Assembly (NCBI RefSeq): GCF_000250655.1 | Contig: NC_016935.1 | Span: 3,366,001-3,430,000, forward strand | Direction of reading: 5' to 3' | Source: Paenibacillus mucilaginosus 3016 | GTDB lineage: Bacteria; Bacillota; Bacilli; Paenibacillales; NBRC-103111 | DNA length: 64,000 bases | In this document: in pieces, positions 51,893 to 60,925 of the stretch | Position numbering within the stretch: the stretch's first letter is position 1 | Layout of the letters: the number at the start of each line of letters is the position of its first letter | Translations under genes and position numbers: made by a program | Notes under the pieces: generated by a model | The model's input: only the letters and a program-made list of their open reading frames with translations | What the model was told of the DNA's origin: nothing | Databases searched by the model: none

Positions 51893-52582
51893 ATGTGCGG
51901 CAGGTTTACGATCACCGTCACATGGGAGGAGCTGCTTCTCCGGTTCATGCTCGATCCCCGTCCCGGGGCGTACCAGCCCCGGTATAATGTGGCGCCGGGG
52001 CAGTATATCCCGGCAATCATCGGCGGAGACCCCTCCTTCACGGGTGCTGCGCCGAACCGGTTCGGCGCTCTGCGCTGGGGCCTGGTGCCCTCCTGGGCGC
52101 AGGATGACAAGTCGGGGGCGCGCATGATCAATGCCCGGTCGGAGACCGCGGCGGAGAAACCGGCCTTCCGGACGCTGCTGAGGCGCAAGCGGTGCCTCAT
52201 TCCCTCGGACGGCTTCTATGAATGGAAGAAAGAGGGGAGCCGCAAGCAGCCGGTGCGGTTCGTGCTGCGGGAGGGAGAGCCCTTCGGCATGGCTGCGCTG
52301 TTCGATACGTGGGCCGCTCCGGACGGCGCCAAGCTGCACACCTGCACGATCCTCACCACGGCGGCGAACCCGCTGGTCGCCGAAGTGCATGAGCGGATGC
52401 CGGTGATCCTGGAGCCGGAAGGGGAGCGGCTGTGGCTGGACCGCAGCATTCAGGAGGAGCGTGAGCTGCTGCCCCTGCTGAGGCCTTACCCGGCGGAGGC
52501 GATGCGGTATTATCCGGTCGATCCCAAGGTCGGACGGGTCCAGCATGAAGCGCCGGATTGTATCGAACCGCTGACTTTGTAG
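51893..52582 (+). CDS. SRAP/HMCES-type abasic-site shield protein (YedK/YoqW family)
   Basis: A 229-residue protein that in studied relatives forms a thiazolidine crosslink with abasic sites in single-stranded DNA through Cys2. The catalytic MCGRF start, the RYNVAPGQ segment, NARSET, the EW of FYEWKK and the His of HERMPV are all present. The ATG at 51893 is required to place Cys at position 2; GGGAGGTG precedes it. No LexA box was seen upstream. It is a single-gene unit. Confidence 0.92.
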   Translation: MCGRFTITVTWEELLLRFMLDPRPGAYQPRYNVAPGQYIPAIIGGDPSFTGAAPNRFGALRWGLVPSWAQDDKSGARMINARSETAAEKPAFRTLLRRKRCLIPSDGFYEWKKEGSRKQPVRFVLREGEPFGMAALFDTWAAPDGAKLHTCTILTTAANPLVAEVHERMPVILEPEGERLWLDRSIQEERELLPLLRPYPAEAMRYYPVDPKVGRVQHEAPDCIEPLTL

Positions 52583-52680
52583 ACCAGCGGGGCAGGAAAT
52601 CCAAGGGCTGGTGTTAAAAGGGCGGACGGAGCGTCATTTCATTTCTCCACGTCCCCCATATCATGGCAGCACGTGCATTG

Positions 52681-52707
52681 AACCGTCCGGCACCCGGACG
52701 GTTTTTT
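52681..52707 (+). terminator. intrinsic terminator upstream of dacB
   Basis: AACCGTCCGG (52681-52690) pairs with CCGGACGGTT (52694-52703), three-base loop, six-T run. It probably ends the SRAP transcript. Confidence 0.85.
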
Positions 52708-52766
52708 GCTGCTGGAGGGGCCGGCAGCTTGAAGGACGGCGAAGCCGTTTATCTTAAACCATAGGT

Positions 52767-52796
52767 TCATATCGAGCCCTGACAAGCATATACATG
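52767..52796 (+). promoter_or_regulatory. SigE-type promoter candidate for dacB
   Basis: TCATATC (52767-52773), a 15-base spacer, TATACATG (52789-52796), compared with SigE -35 TCATATT and -10 CATACAnT. dacB is a SigE gene in B. subtilis. The -10 has two mismatches. Confidence 0.4.
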
Positions 52797-52884
52797 TACA
52801 AGATGGGACCGGACAAGAGGATGCACCGGGTACCGGGACATGCCTGCTCCGAAGACCCCGTTTTTTAGATGTGGGAGGATCGCG

Positions 52885-54053
52885 ATGAGAAGAGGATGTC
52901 TGCTGCTTGCCCTGCTGTTGCTGTTCACCGGTACGCTCCTGCCGGGCGCCGCCACCGCCGCCCCCGGCATCTCGACAAGCGCGGAGGCCGCCGCCCTGAT
53001 CGATGTCACTTCCGGCCGCATCCTGCACAGCTCCCATGGGGACAAGCAGATGCGGATCGCTTCCCTGACCAAGATTATGACGGCTATCGTGGCCATTGAA
53101 CACGGGACGCTTACGGACAAGGCCAAGGTCAGCAAGAATGCGTTCGGCAAGGAAGGCTCCTCGATCTATTTGAAGCTGGGCGAGGAGATGGTGCTCAAGG
53201 ACCTGCTGTTCGGCATGATGCTCCGATCGGGCAACGACGCGGCTACGACGATTGCCGAGCATGTCGGCGGAACGGTGGAAGGCTTCGCCTACCTCATGAA
53301 TGAGAAGGCGCGCATGATCGGCATGAACAACTCGAGCTTCAGGAACCCGTCGGGGCTCGATGAGGAAGGGCATTATTCGACGGCCAACGATATGGCCAAG
53401 CTGACCGCTTATGCGCTGAGGAACCCGGTCTTCCGCGAGATCGTGAAGACCAAGGTGAAGAAGGTGCCTAATCCCAATGAGTCCTGGGATTACACCTGGC
53501 TTAACAAGAACAAGATGCTCAATCTGTACGACGGCTCCGACGGAGTAAAGACGGGCTACACCAAGCTTGCCAAACGCTGCCTTGTTTCCTCCGCCACCCG
53601 CGGCGGCCAGCAGCTCGCCGTCGTTACCCTCAACGACCCCAATGATTGGATCGACCACGCCAGGCTGCTCGATTACGGGTTCCAGCACTATCCGCTCTTC
53701 GGGCTCATCGGCAAAGGCGAGCCGTCGGGGGGACGGAGCTGGTCGCCGGTGCCGGCTTCCGTTATGCGGCGGAAGAGAAGGAGCGCGGCCAGTTCACCCG
53801 CCAGCCCGTGCTGAACGATCCGCTCTCCACCGCTTACCGGCTCGGGGATGCGGGGCGGCTTGAGTTTCAGCTGAACGGCAAAGTGGTCGGGTCCGTACCG
53901 CTGGTTCCGAAGGACAGCCCCCGTCTGCGGTGGGGGGACAGCCCGGTCTTCTCCTCGAAGGAGAACGACTATCAGGGGGCGACGCAGGCCGGCCGCTGGC
54001 TCTACATATTGGAGGCGCTGACCCGCGTGCTCTTCACGGGACATGCGGACTAA
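52885..54053 (+). CDS. dacB: D-alanyl-D-alanine carboxypeptidase DacB, frameshifted
   Basis: A mother-cell penicillin-binding protein that sets cortex cross-linking. Signal peptide (LLLALLLLFTGTLLPGAATA), then SxxK (SLTK), SGN (RSGNDAA) and KTG (VKTGYT) of the S11 family. At about 53721 one base is missing: GAGCCGTCGG should probably be GAGGCCGTCGG. With it, the frame continues through EAVGGTELVAGAGFRYAAEE to a C-terminal amphipathic anchor and TAA at 54051-54053, about 389 residues. As given, the frame stops at 53814. The dacB-spmA-spmB synteny settles the name. ATG at 52885 after GGGAGG. Confidence 0.88.
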
Positions 54054-54071
54054 GGAAGGAGAGGAAGCCGT

Positions 54072-54671
54072 ATGGTCAACTTTATCTGGCTGTTCTTCAT
54101 TGTCGCGGGATTCGTCGTCGCCGCTTTTCAGGGCCGGATCGAGCTGGTGACCGAGGCGGTGTTCGACGGGGCGAAGAGCGGGGTCACCGTCTGCTTCGGT
54201 CTCATCTCCATCATGGTCTTCTGGCTTGGGGTCATGCGGATCGCCGAAGACGCGGGGCTGCTGCAGGCGATGGCCCGTCTGCTCAGCCCCATCGTCCGCT
54301 GGCTGTTCCCCGGCATTCCGAGGAATCACCCGGCCCTCGGCTATATCATGTCGAACATGAGCGCCAATATTTTCGGCCTCGGGAATGCCGCCACTCCCAT
54401 GGGAATCAAGGCGATGCAGGAGCTGCAGCGCCTTAATCCCCACAAGGATATCGCCTCGCCGGCGATGTGCACCCTGCTGGCCCTGAATACGGCGAGCATC
54501 ACGCTGGTGCCGACCACGCTGATTGCCATCCGCATGAGCTATGACTCCGCGAATCCGGCGGAGATCGTCGGAACGACGCTCATCGCCACGTTCATATCGA
54601 CCCTGGCCGCCATTCTGGTGGACAAATGGTACCGCAAACGCTACACGCCCATTCCGCCGGTGAAAGGATGA
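54072..54671 (+). CDS. spmA: spore maturation protein SpmA
   Basis: A 199-residue polytopic membrane protein of the nucleoside-recognition (Gate) family, needed for spore core dehydration in B. subtilis. Typical segments: VFDGAKSGVTVCFGLI, MSNMSANIFGLGNAATPMGI and LALNTASITLVPTTLI. GGAAGGAGAGGAAG precedes the ATG. Follows dacB and precedes spmB, an operon in Bacilli. Confidence 0.95.
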   Translation: MVNFIWLFFIVAGFVVAAFQGRIELVTEAVFDGAKSGVTVCFGLISIMVFWLGVMRIAEDAGLLQAMARLLSPIVRWLFPGIPRNHPALGYIMSNMSANIFGLGNAATPMGIKAMQELQRLNPHKDIASPAMCTLLALNTASITLVPTTLIAIRMSYDSANPAEIVGTTLIATFISTLAAILVDKWYRKRYTPIPPVKG

Positions 54672-54678
54672 ACGCGCC

Positions 54679-55212
54679 GTGTATGATTTCGTCAATCTGA
54701 TCTCCGCCTGGGCGATTCCCGTCATCATCGTGTTCATCCCGCTGTATGCCGCCTACCGCAAGGTGCCCGTCTACGAATCGTTCGTGGACGGGGCCAAGGA
54801 CGGCTTTGATACGGCCATCCGGATTATCCCGCATCTGGTCGGCATGATGGTGGCGATCTCCGTCTTCCGCGCGTCGGGCGCCATGGATCTGTTCATCGGC
54901 TGGCTCAAGCCGCTGTGCGAAGAGATCGGCGTGCCGAGCGAAATCATTCCGCTGGCTTTCCTGCGGCCGATTACGGGCGCCGGCTCGCTCGCCTTCACGA
55001 CCGACCTCATCTCGCAGTTCGGGCCCGATTCCATGGTCGGCCGGATCGCCTCCACGATCCAGGGCAGTACGGACACGACGCTGTATGTCATCACCGTCTA
55101 CTTCGGCGCGATCGGCATCCGCAAGGCGGGCTACGCGCTCAAGGTAGGTCTCATCTCCGACGCTGTCGGCTTCATCGCATCCATCGTGGTCTGCTACCTC
55201 GTCTTCATGTAG
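54679..55212 (+). CDS. spmB: spore maturation protein SpmB
   Basis: The partner of SpmA, 177 residues, membrane, with FVDGAKDGFDTAIRIIPHLVGMM, ITGAGSLAFTTDLI and QGSTDTTLYVITVYFGAIG. GTG start at 54679, seven bases after the spmA stop, with AAAGGATG upstream. Same operon. Confidence 0.95.
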   Translation: MYDFVNLISAWAIPVIIVFIPLYAAYRKVPVYESFVDGAKDGFDTAIRIIPHLVGMMVAISVFRASGAMDLFIGWLKPLCEEIGVPSEIIPLAFLRPITGAGSLAFTTDLISQFGPDSMVGRIASTIQGSTDTTLYVITVYFGAIGIRKAGYALKVGLISDAVGFIASIVVCYLVFM

Positions 55213-55363
55213 CCGGCCCGGCAGGATGCGGGGCCGACAGTGTTTTTTCGCAAGACACCGATGTGAGCCCATCGCAAGACCCGCCGCAAGCCTCCGCCGA
55301 ATGGCACCACCGCCCATCCCCGGGCATATACTGCCAGCAGTCAACCGCGAAGAGGTGAGCTGC

Positions 55364-55705
55364 ATGCAGTTCTACGGCATTGTCATCCATCGTTCCGTCT
55401 GCCCTTCGATCAACGGCAGAGGCTACGATTTCTTCATCACCAAGCAGGGCGCGATCATCCCCTCCTCCGAACAAACCGATCCCCTCTATATCCATATCTG
55501 CCTCGAAGGAGAGTTCTCCACACCGGGGCAAGCTCTCTCCGCCGAAGAGAAGGAGCAATTTTTTCTGCTGAACAAACTGGTTCTCCGCCTCTCGGAAATG
55601 TACCGTTTCAAGCCCGACGACATTTTTCCCCACACGGTTACCTGCCCCGGGGCCATTTTTCCATGGGCTCAACTTGTGATTTCACCCGAGGATCGTTATC
55701 ATTAG
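55364..55705 (+). CDS. amidase_2/PGRP-like protein
   Basis: A 113-residue protein resembling the N-acetylmuramoyl-L-alanine amidase_2 (PGRP) fold: GIVIHRSVCPSINGRGYDFF, LYIHICLEGEF and PHTVTCPGAIFPW supply two His and the Cys of a possible zinc site (His9, His88 region, Cys). It is shorter than usual and lacks a signal peptide, so it would act in the cytosol or be exported otherwise. GAGGTGAG precedes the ATG at 55364; the frame is open upstream. It sits between spmB and rluB. Confidence 0.65.
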   Translation: MQFYGIVIHRSVCPSINGRGYDFFITKQGAIIPSSEQTDPLYIHICLEGEFSTPGQALSAEEKEQFFLLNKLVLRLSEMYRFKPDDIFPHTVTCPGAIFPWAQLVISPEDRYH

Positions 55706-55723
55706 CTTGAGGTGAAACCACGA

Positions 55724-56503
55724 ATGGAAAGATTGCAAAAAGTATTGGCCGAAGCCGGTGTGGCTTCCAGGCGCAAATGTGAAGAATTGATTACGGCAGG
55801 GCGCGTACAGGTGAACGATGAGGTGGTCACGACGCTCGGCGTTAAAGTGAATCCGGCCCTGGACAAAATCAAAGTGGACGGCAAATCGATCCGCCGCCAA
55901 ACGAAAGTGTACGTGCTCTTCAATAAACCGAAGGGCGTCATTACGAGCGCCCAGGATCCGGAAGGCCGCAAGACGGTCACCGAATTTTTCAAAGACATCA
56001 AGGAGCGTATCTATCCGATCGGCCGGCTCGATTACGATACGGAAGGTCTGCTGCTGCTCACAAATGACGGTGAGTTCGCCCACCTGCTCACCCATCCGAA
56101 GCATCACGTGCCGAGAACCTACCTGGCGACGGTCCGCGGCGTGCCTCACGGCAGCCAGCTCGAGAAGCTGAGCCAGGGCATCAAGCTCGAGGACGGCATG
56201 ACGGCCCCCGCCGAGGTGGAGTACCAGGACATCGATCAGGACAACAACGAAGCCGTCATCAAGATCACCATCTACGAGGGCCGCAACCGGCAGGTGAGAC
56301 GGATGTTCGATGCGATTCATCATCCGGTGAACAAGCTGAAGCGCGTACAGTTCGGGCCGATTCAGCTGACGGGCGTGCCCCGCGGCCGCTACCGCTTCCT
56401 GACCCAGGACGAGATCGAGGAGCTGAGAGCCAGCGCGCTCGCTGCCGGTACGCGGGAAGGGAAGAAGCCCCGGGAGTCACATAAAATTCAAAAAGGTGAA
56501 TAA
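55724..56503 (+). CDS. rluB: 23S rRNA pseudouridine synthase RluB
   Basis: A 259-residue protein with an N-terminal S4 domain (MERLQKVLAEAGVASRRK) and the RsuA/RluB catalytic domain with the key Asp in GRLDYDTEGLLLLTNDG. It modifies helix 89/90-region uridine in 23S rRNA in relatives. The ATG at 55724 is preferred with GAGGTGAAA upstream; a GTG at 55712 overlaps that site. Precedes resA as in B. subtilis. Confidence 0.94.
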   Translation: MERLQKVLAEAGVASRRKCEELITAGRVQVNDEVVTTLGVKVNPALDKIKVDGKSIRRQTKVYVLFNKPKGVITSAQDPEGRKTVTEFFKDIKERIYPIGRLDYDTEGLLLLTNDGEFAHLLTHPKHHVPRTYLATVRGVPHGSQLEKLSQGIKLEDGMTAPAEVEYQDIDQDNNEAVIKITIYEGRNRQVRRMFDAIHHPVNKLKRVQFGPIQLTGVPRGRYRFLTQDEIEELRASALAAGTREGKKPRESHKIQKGE

Positions 56504-56568
56504 AAGGAAGTAACTCATTTCGTTATAATAGAACTGTTGCAGTATGAGCCGTTTGAAGGTGGGGGATC

Positions 56569-57093
56569 ATGGGAAAACATAGGCAGTGGATTCAAATCAG
56601 CATCTTGGCTGTGATCCTGGTTATCGGCGGATTAACCCTCGCAAACAACTTGTTCTCAAAAGAGGAGAAGCCCGTCGCAGGAAGCGCTGCTCCGAATTTC
56701 AAGCTGCTCGGCCTCGACGGAAAGACGCATAACCTCTCGGATTACGAAGGCAAGCCGGTCGTCGTCAACTTCTGGGGCACGTTCTGTGAACCGTGCCGCA
56801 ACGAGATGCCGGCGCTTGAACGCCAGCATGCCAAGTGGGGCGACAAGGTCGCGATTCTCGGTCTGAACCTGGACGAGCCGAAGGTGGCCGTCGAGAATTA
56901 CGTCAAGGAGACGGGCGTAACCTTCCCGATCCTCTTCGACAAGGACGAGACGATGCGCAAGCGCTTCGGCGTGAAGGAGTATCCGACCACGTTCTTCCTT
57001 AACGGGGACGGTACGATTGCAGCCATTAAGGTCGGCGAGATGGACGAGCCTTTCATCGAGCGGACGCTGTCGTCTTTATTACAACAACAATAG
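56569..57093 (+). CDS. resA: thiol-disulfide oxidoreductase ResA
   Basis: A membrane-anchored thioredoxin that keeps apocytochrome c cysteines reduced for haem attachment. One N-terminal anchor (ILAVILVIGGLTLANNLF), then the thioredoxin fold with the CEPC redox pair in FWGTFCEPCRNEMP and the cis-Pro loop YPTTFF. A TATAAT at 56524-56529 may be its -10. GGTGGGGGATC precedes the ATG. Starts the resABCDE cluster. Confidence 0.94.
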   Translation: MGKHRQWIQISILAVILVIGGLTLANNLFSKEEKPVAGSAAPNFKLLGLDGKTHNLSDYEGKPVVVNFWGTFCEPCRNEMPALERQHAKWGDKVAILGLNLDEPKVAVENYVKETGVTFPILFDKDETMRKRFGVKEYPTTFFLNGDGTIAAIKVGEMDEPFIERTLSSLLQQQ

Positions 57094-57249
57094 AGTGTGC
57101 GCGGACCCGCGCAGCTGCCGCCAGCCCGCCGCCCGGTTTCCCGCGACGGGGCTTCGGTGTTTGGGTAAGCTTGCTGCAGCGCTTTCCAAGACAGGGAATG
57201 AACTCTCTCTTTCATTTCACAGGCGGAACAGGCGCACACAGGAGGACAC

Positions 57250-58926
57250 ATGATTCACAACACAAAATGCGAATGCGGCCATCAGAATCATGTCGGCACC
57301 CTGCTCTGCGAATCCTGCGGCAAACCGCTGCAGGAGGACGGGGGCAGCGAGCCGCTCGAGATGAAGTACGACGGCGTCGCCCGCAGGTCCCAGCGGTCGA
57401 ATCCCGGCGTGCTTGACCGGGTGTGGAACTTTTTTTCCTCGGTGAAGGTGGCTATCTATCTCATTATCATCACCCTGCTGGGATCGGCCCTCGGCACGAT
57501 CTATCCGCAGGAGAGCACGTTCCTGAACTTCGACCCGTCCTACTACAAGGACAATTACGGAACGACGGGCGAATGGTACTACAAGCTCGGACTGTCCCAT
57601 ACCTTCGAATCGTGGTGGTACATCACGCTGCTGTTCATGATCGGCACCTCGCTCATCGTCTGCTCGCTGGACCGCGTGCTGCCGCTGTACAGGGCGCTGA
57701 ACAAGCAGCAGATCCGCAAGCACCTGAACTTCATCACCCGGCAGAAGGTTACCTTCTCCGCTGACGTGCCGCGGACTGAGGCCTCGGGTGAGGACTCCGC
57801 CGAAGTGTGGACCCGGAAGGCCGCGGAGGCGCTGCGCCGGAAGCACTACAAGGTACATACGGATGGAACCGCCCTGCTTGCCGAGAAGAACCGGTTCAGC
57901 CGGTGGGGGCCTTATATCAATCATATCGGGTTAATCATCTTCCTCGGTGCCGTGCTGATGCGCAGCATTCCGGGATGGCATATGGACCAGCATCTGGCGT
58001 TCCCGGAAGGGCAGACCGTGCACATTCCCGAAACCGATTACTACCTCAAGAACGAGAAGTTCACGCTGGAATTCTACAAGCCCGAGGAGCTTTCGGACGA
58101 TTTTCGCGCCAAGGGCCAGGATGTGCCGAAGGTGTATGAGACGAAAGCGGTGCTCTACCGCTGTACGCAGGACTGCGACGATCCGTCGAAGAAGCCCGTG
58201 CTGACGGAAGTGCACCGGCAGGATATCATTGTGAACAAGCCGCTGGAGTACAAGGGGCTGCTTGCCTTCCAGTTCGACTTCAAGCCGTCGCCGATGCTGA
58301 TCTCCGTGAAGCCATCGCTGAAGAACAAAGTGACCGGCGAGAATTACGGCTCGTTCACGCTGCCGATGGCCGATCCTGCGGACGAGTATCAGGCGGGCCC
58401 TTACCGGCTTAAGCTGCAGGCCTATTTCCCTGAATTCGGCCTGAGCGACAAAGGGGCGCCTTTGACCAAGTCGAAGGAGCCGAAGATGCCGGCCTTCGTC
58501 TTCACGGTCACAGGGCCGGGGCTGAAGCCAGAGGGCGAGCCCTACATGTACTTCCCGCGCCAGGTGGATAAGGTGAACTTCCGGCAGGATGACATCAACG
58601 GGGCGCTGGCGGACAAGCTTGAACTGTCGGTCGGCTCCATGGAGGACGTGCAGATCTCCGAATATATCTCCTACCTGAATATCCGGGTGGACCGCGCGAT
58701 GCCGTTCATCTGGGTCGGGGCCGCGATCTCCATGATCGGGCTCACGATGGGCTTCTATTGGCATCACCGGCGCATCTGGCTGCGGATCGACGGAGGACGC
58801 CTCGCGCTGGGTGCCCATACGAACAAGAACTGGTACGGGATCCGTAAAGAGGTGTCCGAGGTACTGCGCAAGACCGGGATCGAGGTCGATCCCAAGACGC
58901 TGGAGAGAAAGGTGATTCCTTCGTGA
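57250..58926 (+). CDS. resB: cytochrome c biogenesis protein ResB with N-terminal zinc-ribbon-like segment
   Basis: System II haem-handling membrane protein, 558 residues. Residues 1-30 carry CEC and CESC (Cys7, Cys9, Cys20, Cys23), a zinc-ribbon-like segment. Membrane segments lie near 60-80 (VAIYLIIITLLGSALGTIYP), 120-140, 210-230 and near the C-terminus (LIWVGAAISMIGLTMGFYW type), enclosing a large outer loop. GGAGG precedes the ATG. It overlaps resC by four bases. Confidence 0.92.
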   Translation: MIHNTKCECGHQNHVGTLLCESCGKPLQEDGGSEPLEMKYDGVARRSQRSNPGVLDRVWNFFSSVKVAIYLIIITLLGSALGTIYPQESTFLNFDPSYYKDNYGTTGEWYYKLGLSHTFESWWYITLLFMIGTSLIVCSLDRVLPLYRALNKQQIRKHLNFITRQKVTFSADVPRTEASGEDSAEVWTRKAAEALRRKHYKVHTDGTALLAEKNRFSRWGPYINHIGLIIFLGAVLMRSIPGWHMDQHLAFPEGQTVHIPETDYYLKNEKFTLEFYKPEELSDDFRAKGQDVPKVYETKAVLYRCTQDCDDPSKKPVLTEVHRQDIIVNKPLEYKGLLAFQFDFKPSPMLISVKPSLKNKVTGENYGSFTLPMADPADEYQAGPYRLKLQAYFPEFGLSDKGAPLTKSKEPKMPAFVFTVTGPGLKPEGEPYMYFPRQVDKVNFRQDDINGALADKLELSVGSMEDVQISEYISYLNIRVDRAMPFIWVGAAISMIGLTMGFYWHHRRIWLRIDGGRLALGAHTNKNWYGIRKEVSEVLRKTGIEVDPKTLERKVIPS

Positions 58927-60170
58927 GCAGCACGCTACTGCTGATTGCTTTTATTATTTACGGCCTCGCCATGATGGGCTTTGTCATCGCCATCACGGGG
59001 CGCTGGTCCGTTCAGGTGCAGGACCCGGATGCCTATGCCCGCCGCTGGGGACGCATCGGACTGATCCTGACCATTATCGGCTTCCTGTCCCACCTCGGCT
59101 TCTTCTTCACCCGCTGGGCGGAAGCCGGGCATATCCCGACAAGCAACATGTACGAGTTCATGACCTTCCTGGCCATGATGATCGTACTGGCTTTCATCGT
59201 GGTCTATCTGATCTACCGTACCTCGCTGCTCGGGGTGTTCGCACTGCCGCTGGCGGTGATCATTATCGGCTACGCCTCCGTGTTCCCGCGTGAGATTCAG
59301 CCGCTGATTCCGGCGCTGCAGAGCTACTGGCTCAAGATCCACGTGACCACAGCGGCGCTCGGCGAGGCGTTCTTTGCCGTCGGCTTTGCCGGCGGGCTGA
59401 TGTACCTGCTGCAGGCGGTGGACTTCTCCTCGAAGGAGAAGAAGCACCGCCGTGAACAGCGCGGGGTGGAATTCACGATCTTCACGCTGGTGATGATTAC
59501 GGCCTTCGTCGCCTCCATCTTCAGCTTCAATGCGGCAGGCTACAGCGCCAAGTTCGAGACGGACGTCAAGGTCATCGGAACCGACAATACGGAGCAGACG
59601 GTCCGGCAGGAGGTCAAGTATGTGCTTCCGCCGATCGTGAAGCCGTTCGAGAGCAAAACGACTGAGATGCAGCCGTTCCTCGGTATGACCTCGCCGCTGT
59701 TCGAAGCGCCGAGCTGGATGCACGGCGCCAACGCCGGACGCAAGCTCAACACGGTCGTCTGGTCGGTGCTCGGCGGCGCCATTCTGTACGGCATTCTGCG
59801 GTTGATCGCACGCAAGCCGCTGGGGGCGGCACTGCAGCCGCTGACCCGGGGCGTCGATCCGGACGATGTCGACGAGATCGCCTACCGGGCGATCGCCATC
59901 GGCTATCCGATCTTCACGCTCGGCGCGCTGATCTTCGCCATGATCTGGGCGCATGAGGCCTGGGGCCGCTTCTGGGGCTGGGACCCCAAGGAGGTCTGGG
60001 CGCTGATCGTCTGGCTGTTCTACGCGGCCTACCTGCACCTTCGGCTGTCGCGGGGCTGGCAGGGCAAGCCGTCGGCCTGGCTCTCGGTCATCGGCTTCCT
60101 CGTGGTCATGTTTACACTCGTGGGAGTAAACCTTGTGATTGCAGGTCTGCACTCGTACTCCGGTACGTAA
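58923..60170 (+). CDS. resC: cytochrome c biogenesis protein ResC (CcsA type)
   Basis: The haem-handling partner of ResB, 415 residues with about eight membrane segments. The tryptophan-rich WWD motif reads WGRFWGWDPKEVWALIVWL; conserved His flank it. GTG start at 58923 overlaps the resB stop (GTGA). resD follows after 37 bases. Confidence 0.93.
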   Translation: MSSTLLLIAFIIYGLAMMGFVIAITGRWSVQVQDPDAYARRWGRIGLILTIIGFLSHLGFFFTRWAEAGHIPTSNMYEFMTFLAMMIVLAFIVVYLIYRTSLLGVFALPLAVIIIGYASVFPREIQPLIPALQSYWLKIHVTTAALGEAFFAVGFAGGLMYLLQAVDFSSKEKKHRREQRGVEFTIFTLVMITAFVASIFSFNAAGYSAKFETDVKVIGTDNTEQTVRQEVKYVLPPIVKPFESKTTEMQPFLGMTSPLFEAPSWMHGANAGRKLNTVVWSVLGGAILYGILRLIARKPLGAALQPLTRGVDPDDVDEIAYRAIAIGYPIFTLGALIFAMIWAHEAWGRFWGWDPKEVWALIVWLFYAAYLHLRLSRGWQGKPSAWLSVIGFLVVMFTLVGVNLVIAGLHSYSGT

Positions 60171-60207
60171 GGATACCCGGAACATTCCAGTGAAATGAGG
60201 CTGAACT

Positions 60208-60924
60208 ATGTCGGAAGTGAAAATGAATATCCTGGTCGTGGACGATGAGGAGCGGATCCGCCGGCTTCTTCGCATGTATCTGGAAAAGGAGAACTACCGA
60301 ATCGACGAGGCGGAGGACGGGGAGTCGGCGCTGGCCAAAGCGCTCGAGACCGATTACGATCTCATCCTCCTCGATGTCATGCTGCCCGGCATTGACGGCA
60401 ATGAGGTATGCGCCCGGCTGCGCCAGGTCAAGTCGACCCCGGTGATCATGCTGACGGCCCGCGGGGAAGAGACGAACCGCGTGCAGGGCTTCGAATCCGG
60501 CGCCGACGATTACGTCGTCAAGCCGTTCTCCCCGCGTGAGGTCATCTACCGGGTCAAGGCGATCCTGCGCCGTTCCTCGGTGACGGCTTACCTGTCGAAG
60601 GAAGTGAACTCCTCGAACAACATCGTCTTCCCGAACCTCGTCATCGAGCATGACGCCCACCGGGTAACGGCCGGAGGGCAGGAGGTTGCCTTGACGCCGA
60701 AGGAGTACGAGCTGCTGCATTATCTCGCGGTTTCGCCGGATAAGGTGTTCTCCCGCGAAGAGCTGCTGAAGGACGTATGGAACTACGAGTTCTTCGGCGA
60801 TCTGCGGACGGTGGACACCCATGTCAAGCGGCTGAGAGAGAAGCTCAACAAGGTATCGCCGGAAGCCGCATCGATGATCACCACCGTGTGGGGCGTCGGC
60901 TACAAGCTCGAGGTGCCGAAATAA
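60208..60924 (+). CDS. resD: response regulator ResD
   Basis: An OmpR-family regulator of respiration and anaerobic or nitric-oxide-linked genes. The 238-residue protein has the receiver with acidic residues (VVDDEE), phospho-acceptor Asp in ILLDVMLPGIDG and Lys in DYVVKPFSPREV, and the winged helix ALTPKEYELLHYLAVSP-like LTPKEYELLHYL with RTVDTHVKRLREKL. ATG at 60208 after AATGAGGCTG. resE starts one base after its stop. Confidence 0.95.
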   Translation: MSEVKMNILVVDDEERIRRLLRMYLEKENYRIDEAEDGESALAKALETDYDLILLDVMLPGIDGNEVCARLRQVKSTPVIMLTARGEETNRVQGFESGADDYVVKPFSPREVIYRVKAILRRSSVTAYLSKEVNSSNNIVFPNLVIEHDAHRVTAGGQEVALTPKEYELLHYLAVSPDKVFSREELLKDVWNYEFFGDLRTVDTHVKRLREKLNKVSPEAASMITTVWGVGYKLEVPK

Positions 60925-60925
60925 C

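Noticed and set aside
8249..52760. 15-base identity (GAAGCCGTTTATCTT) at 8249 and 52741
   Set aside because: A few 15-base matches are expected by chance in 64 kb on both strands, and the flanks differ.
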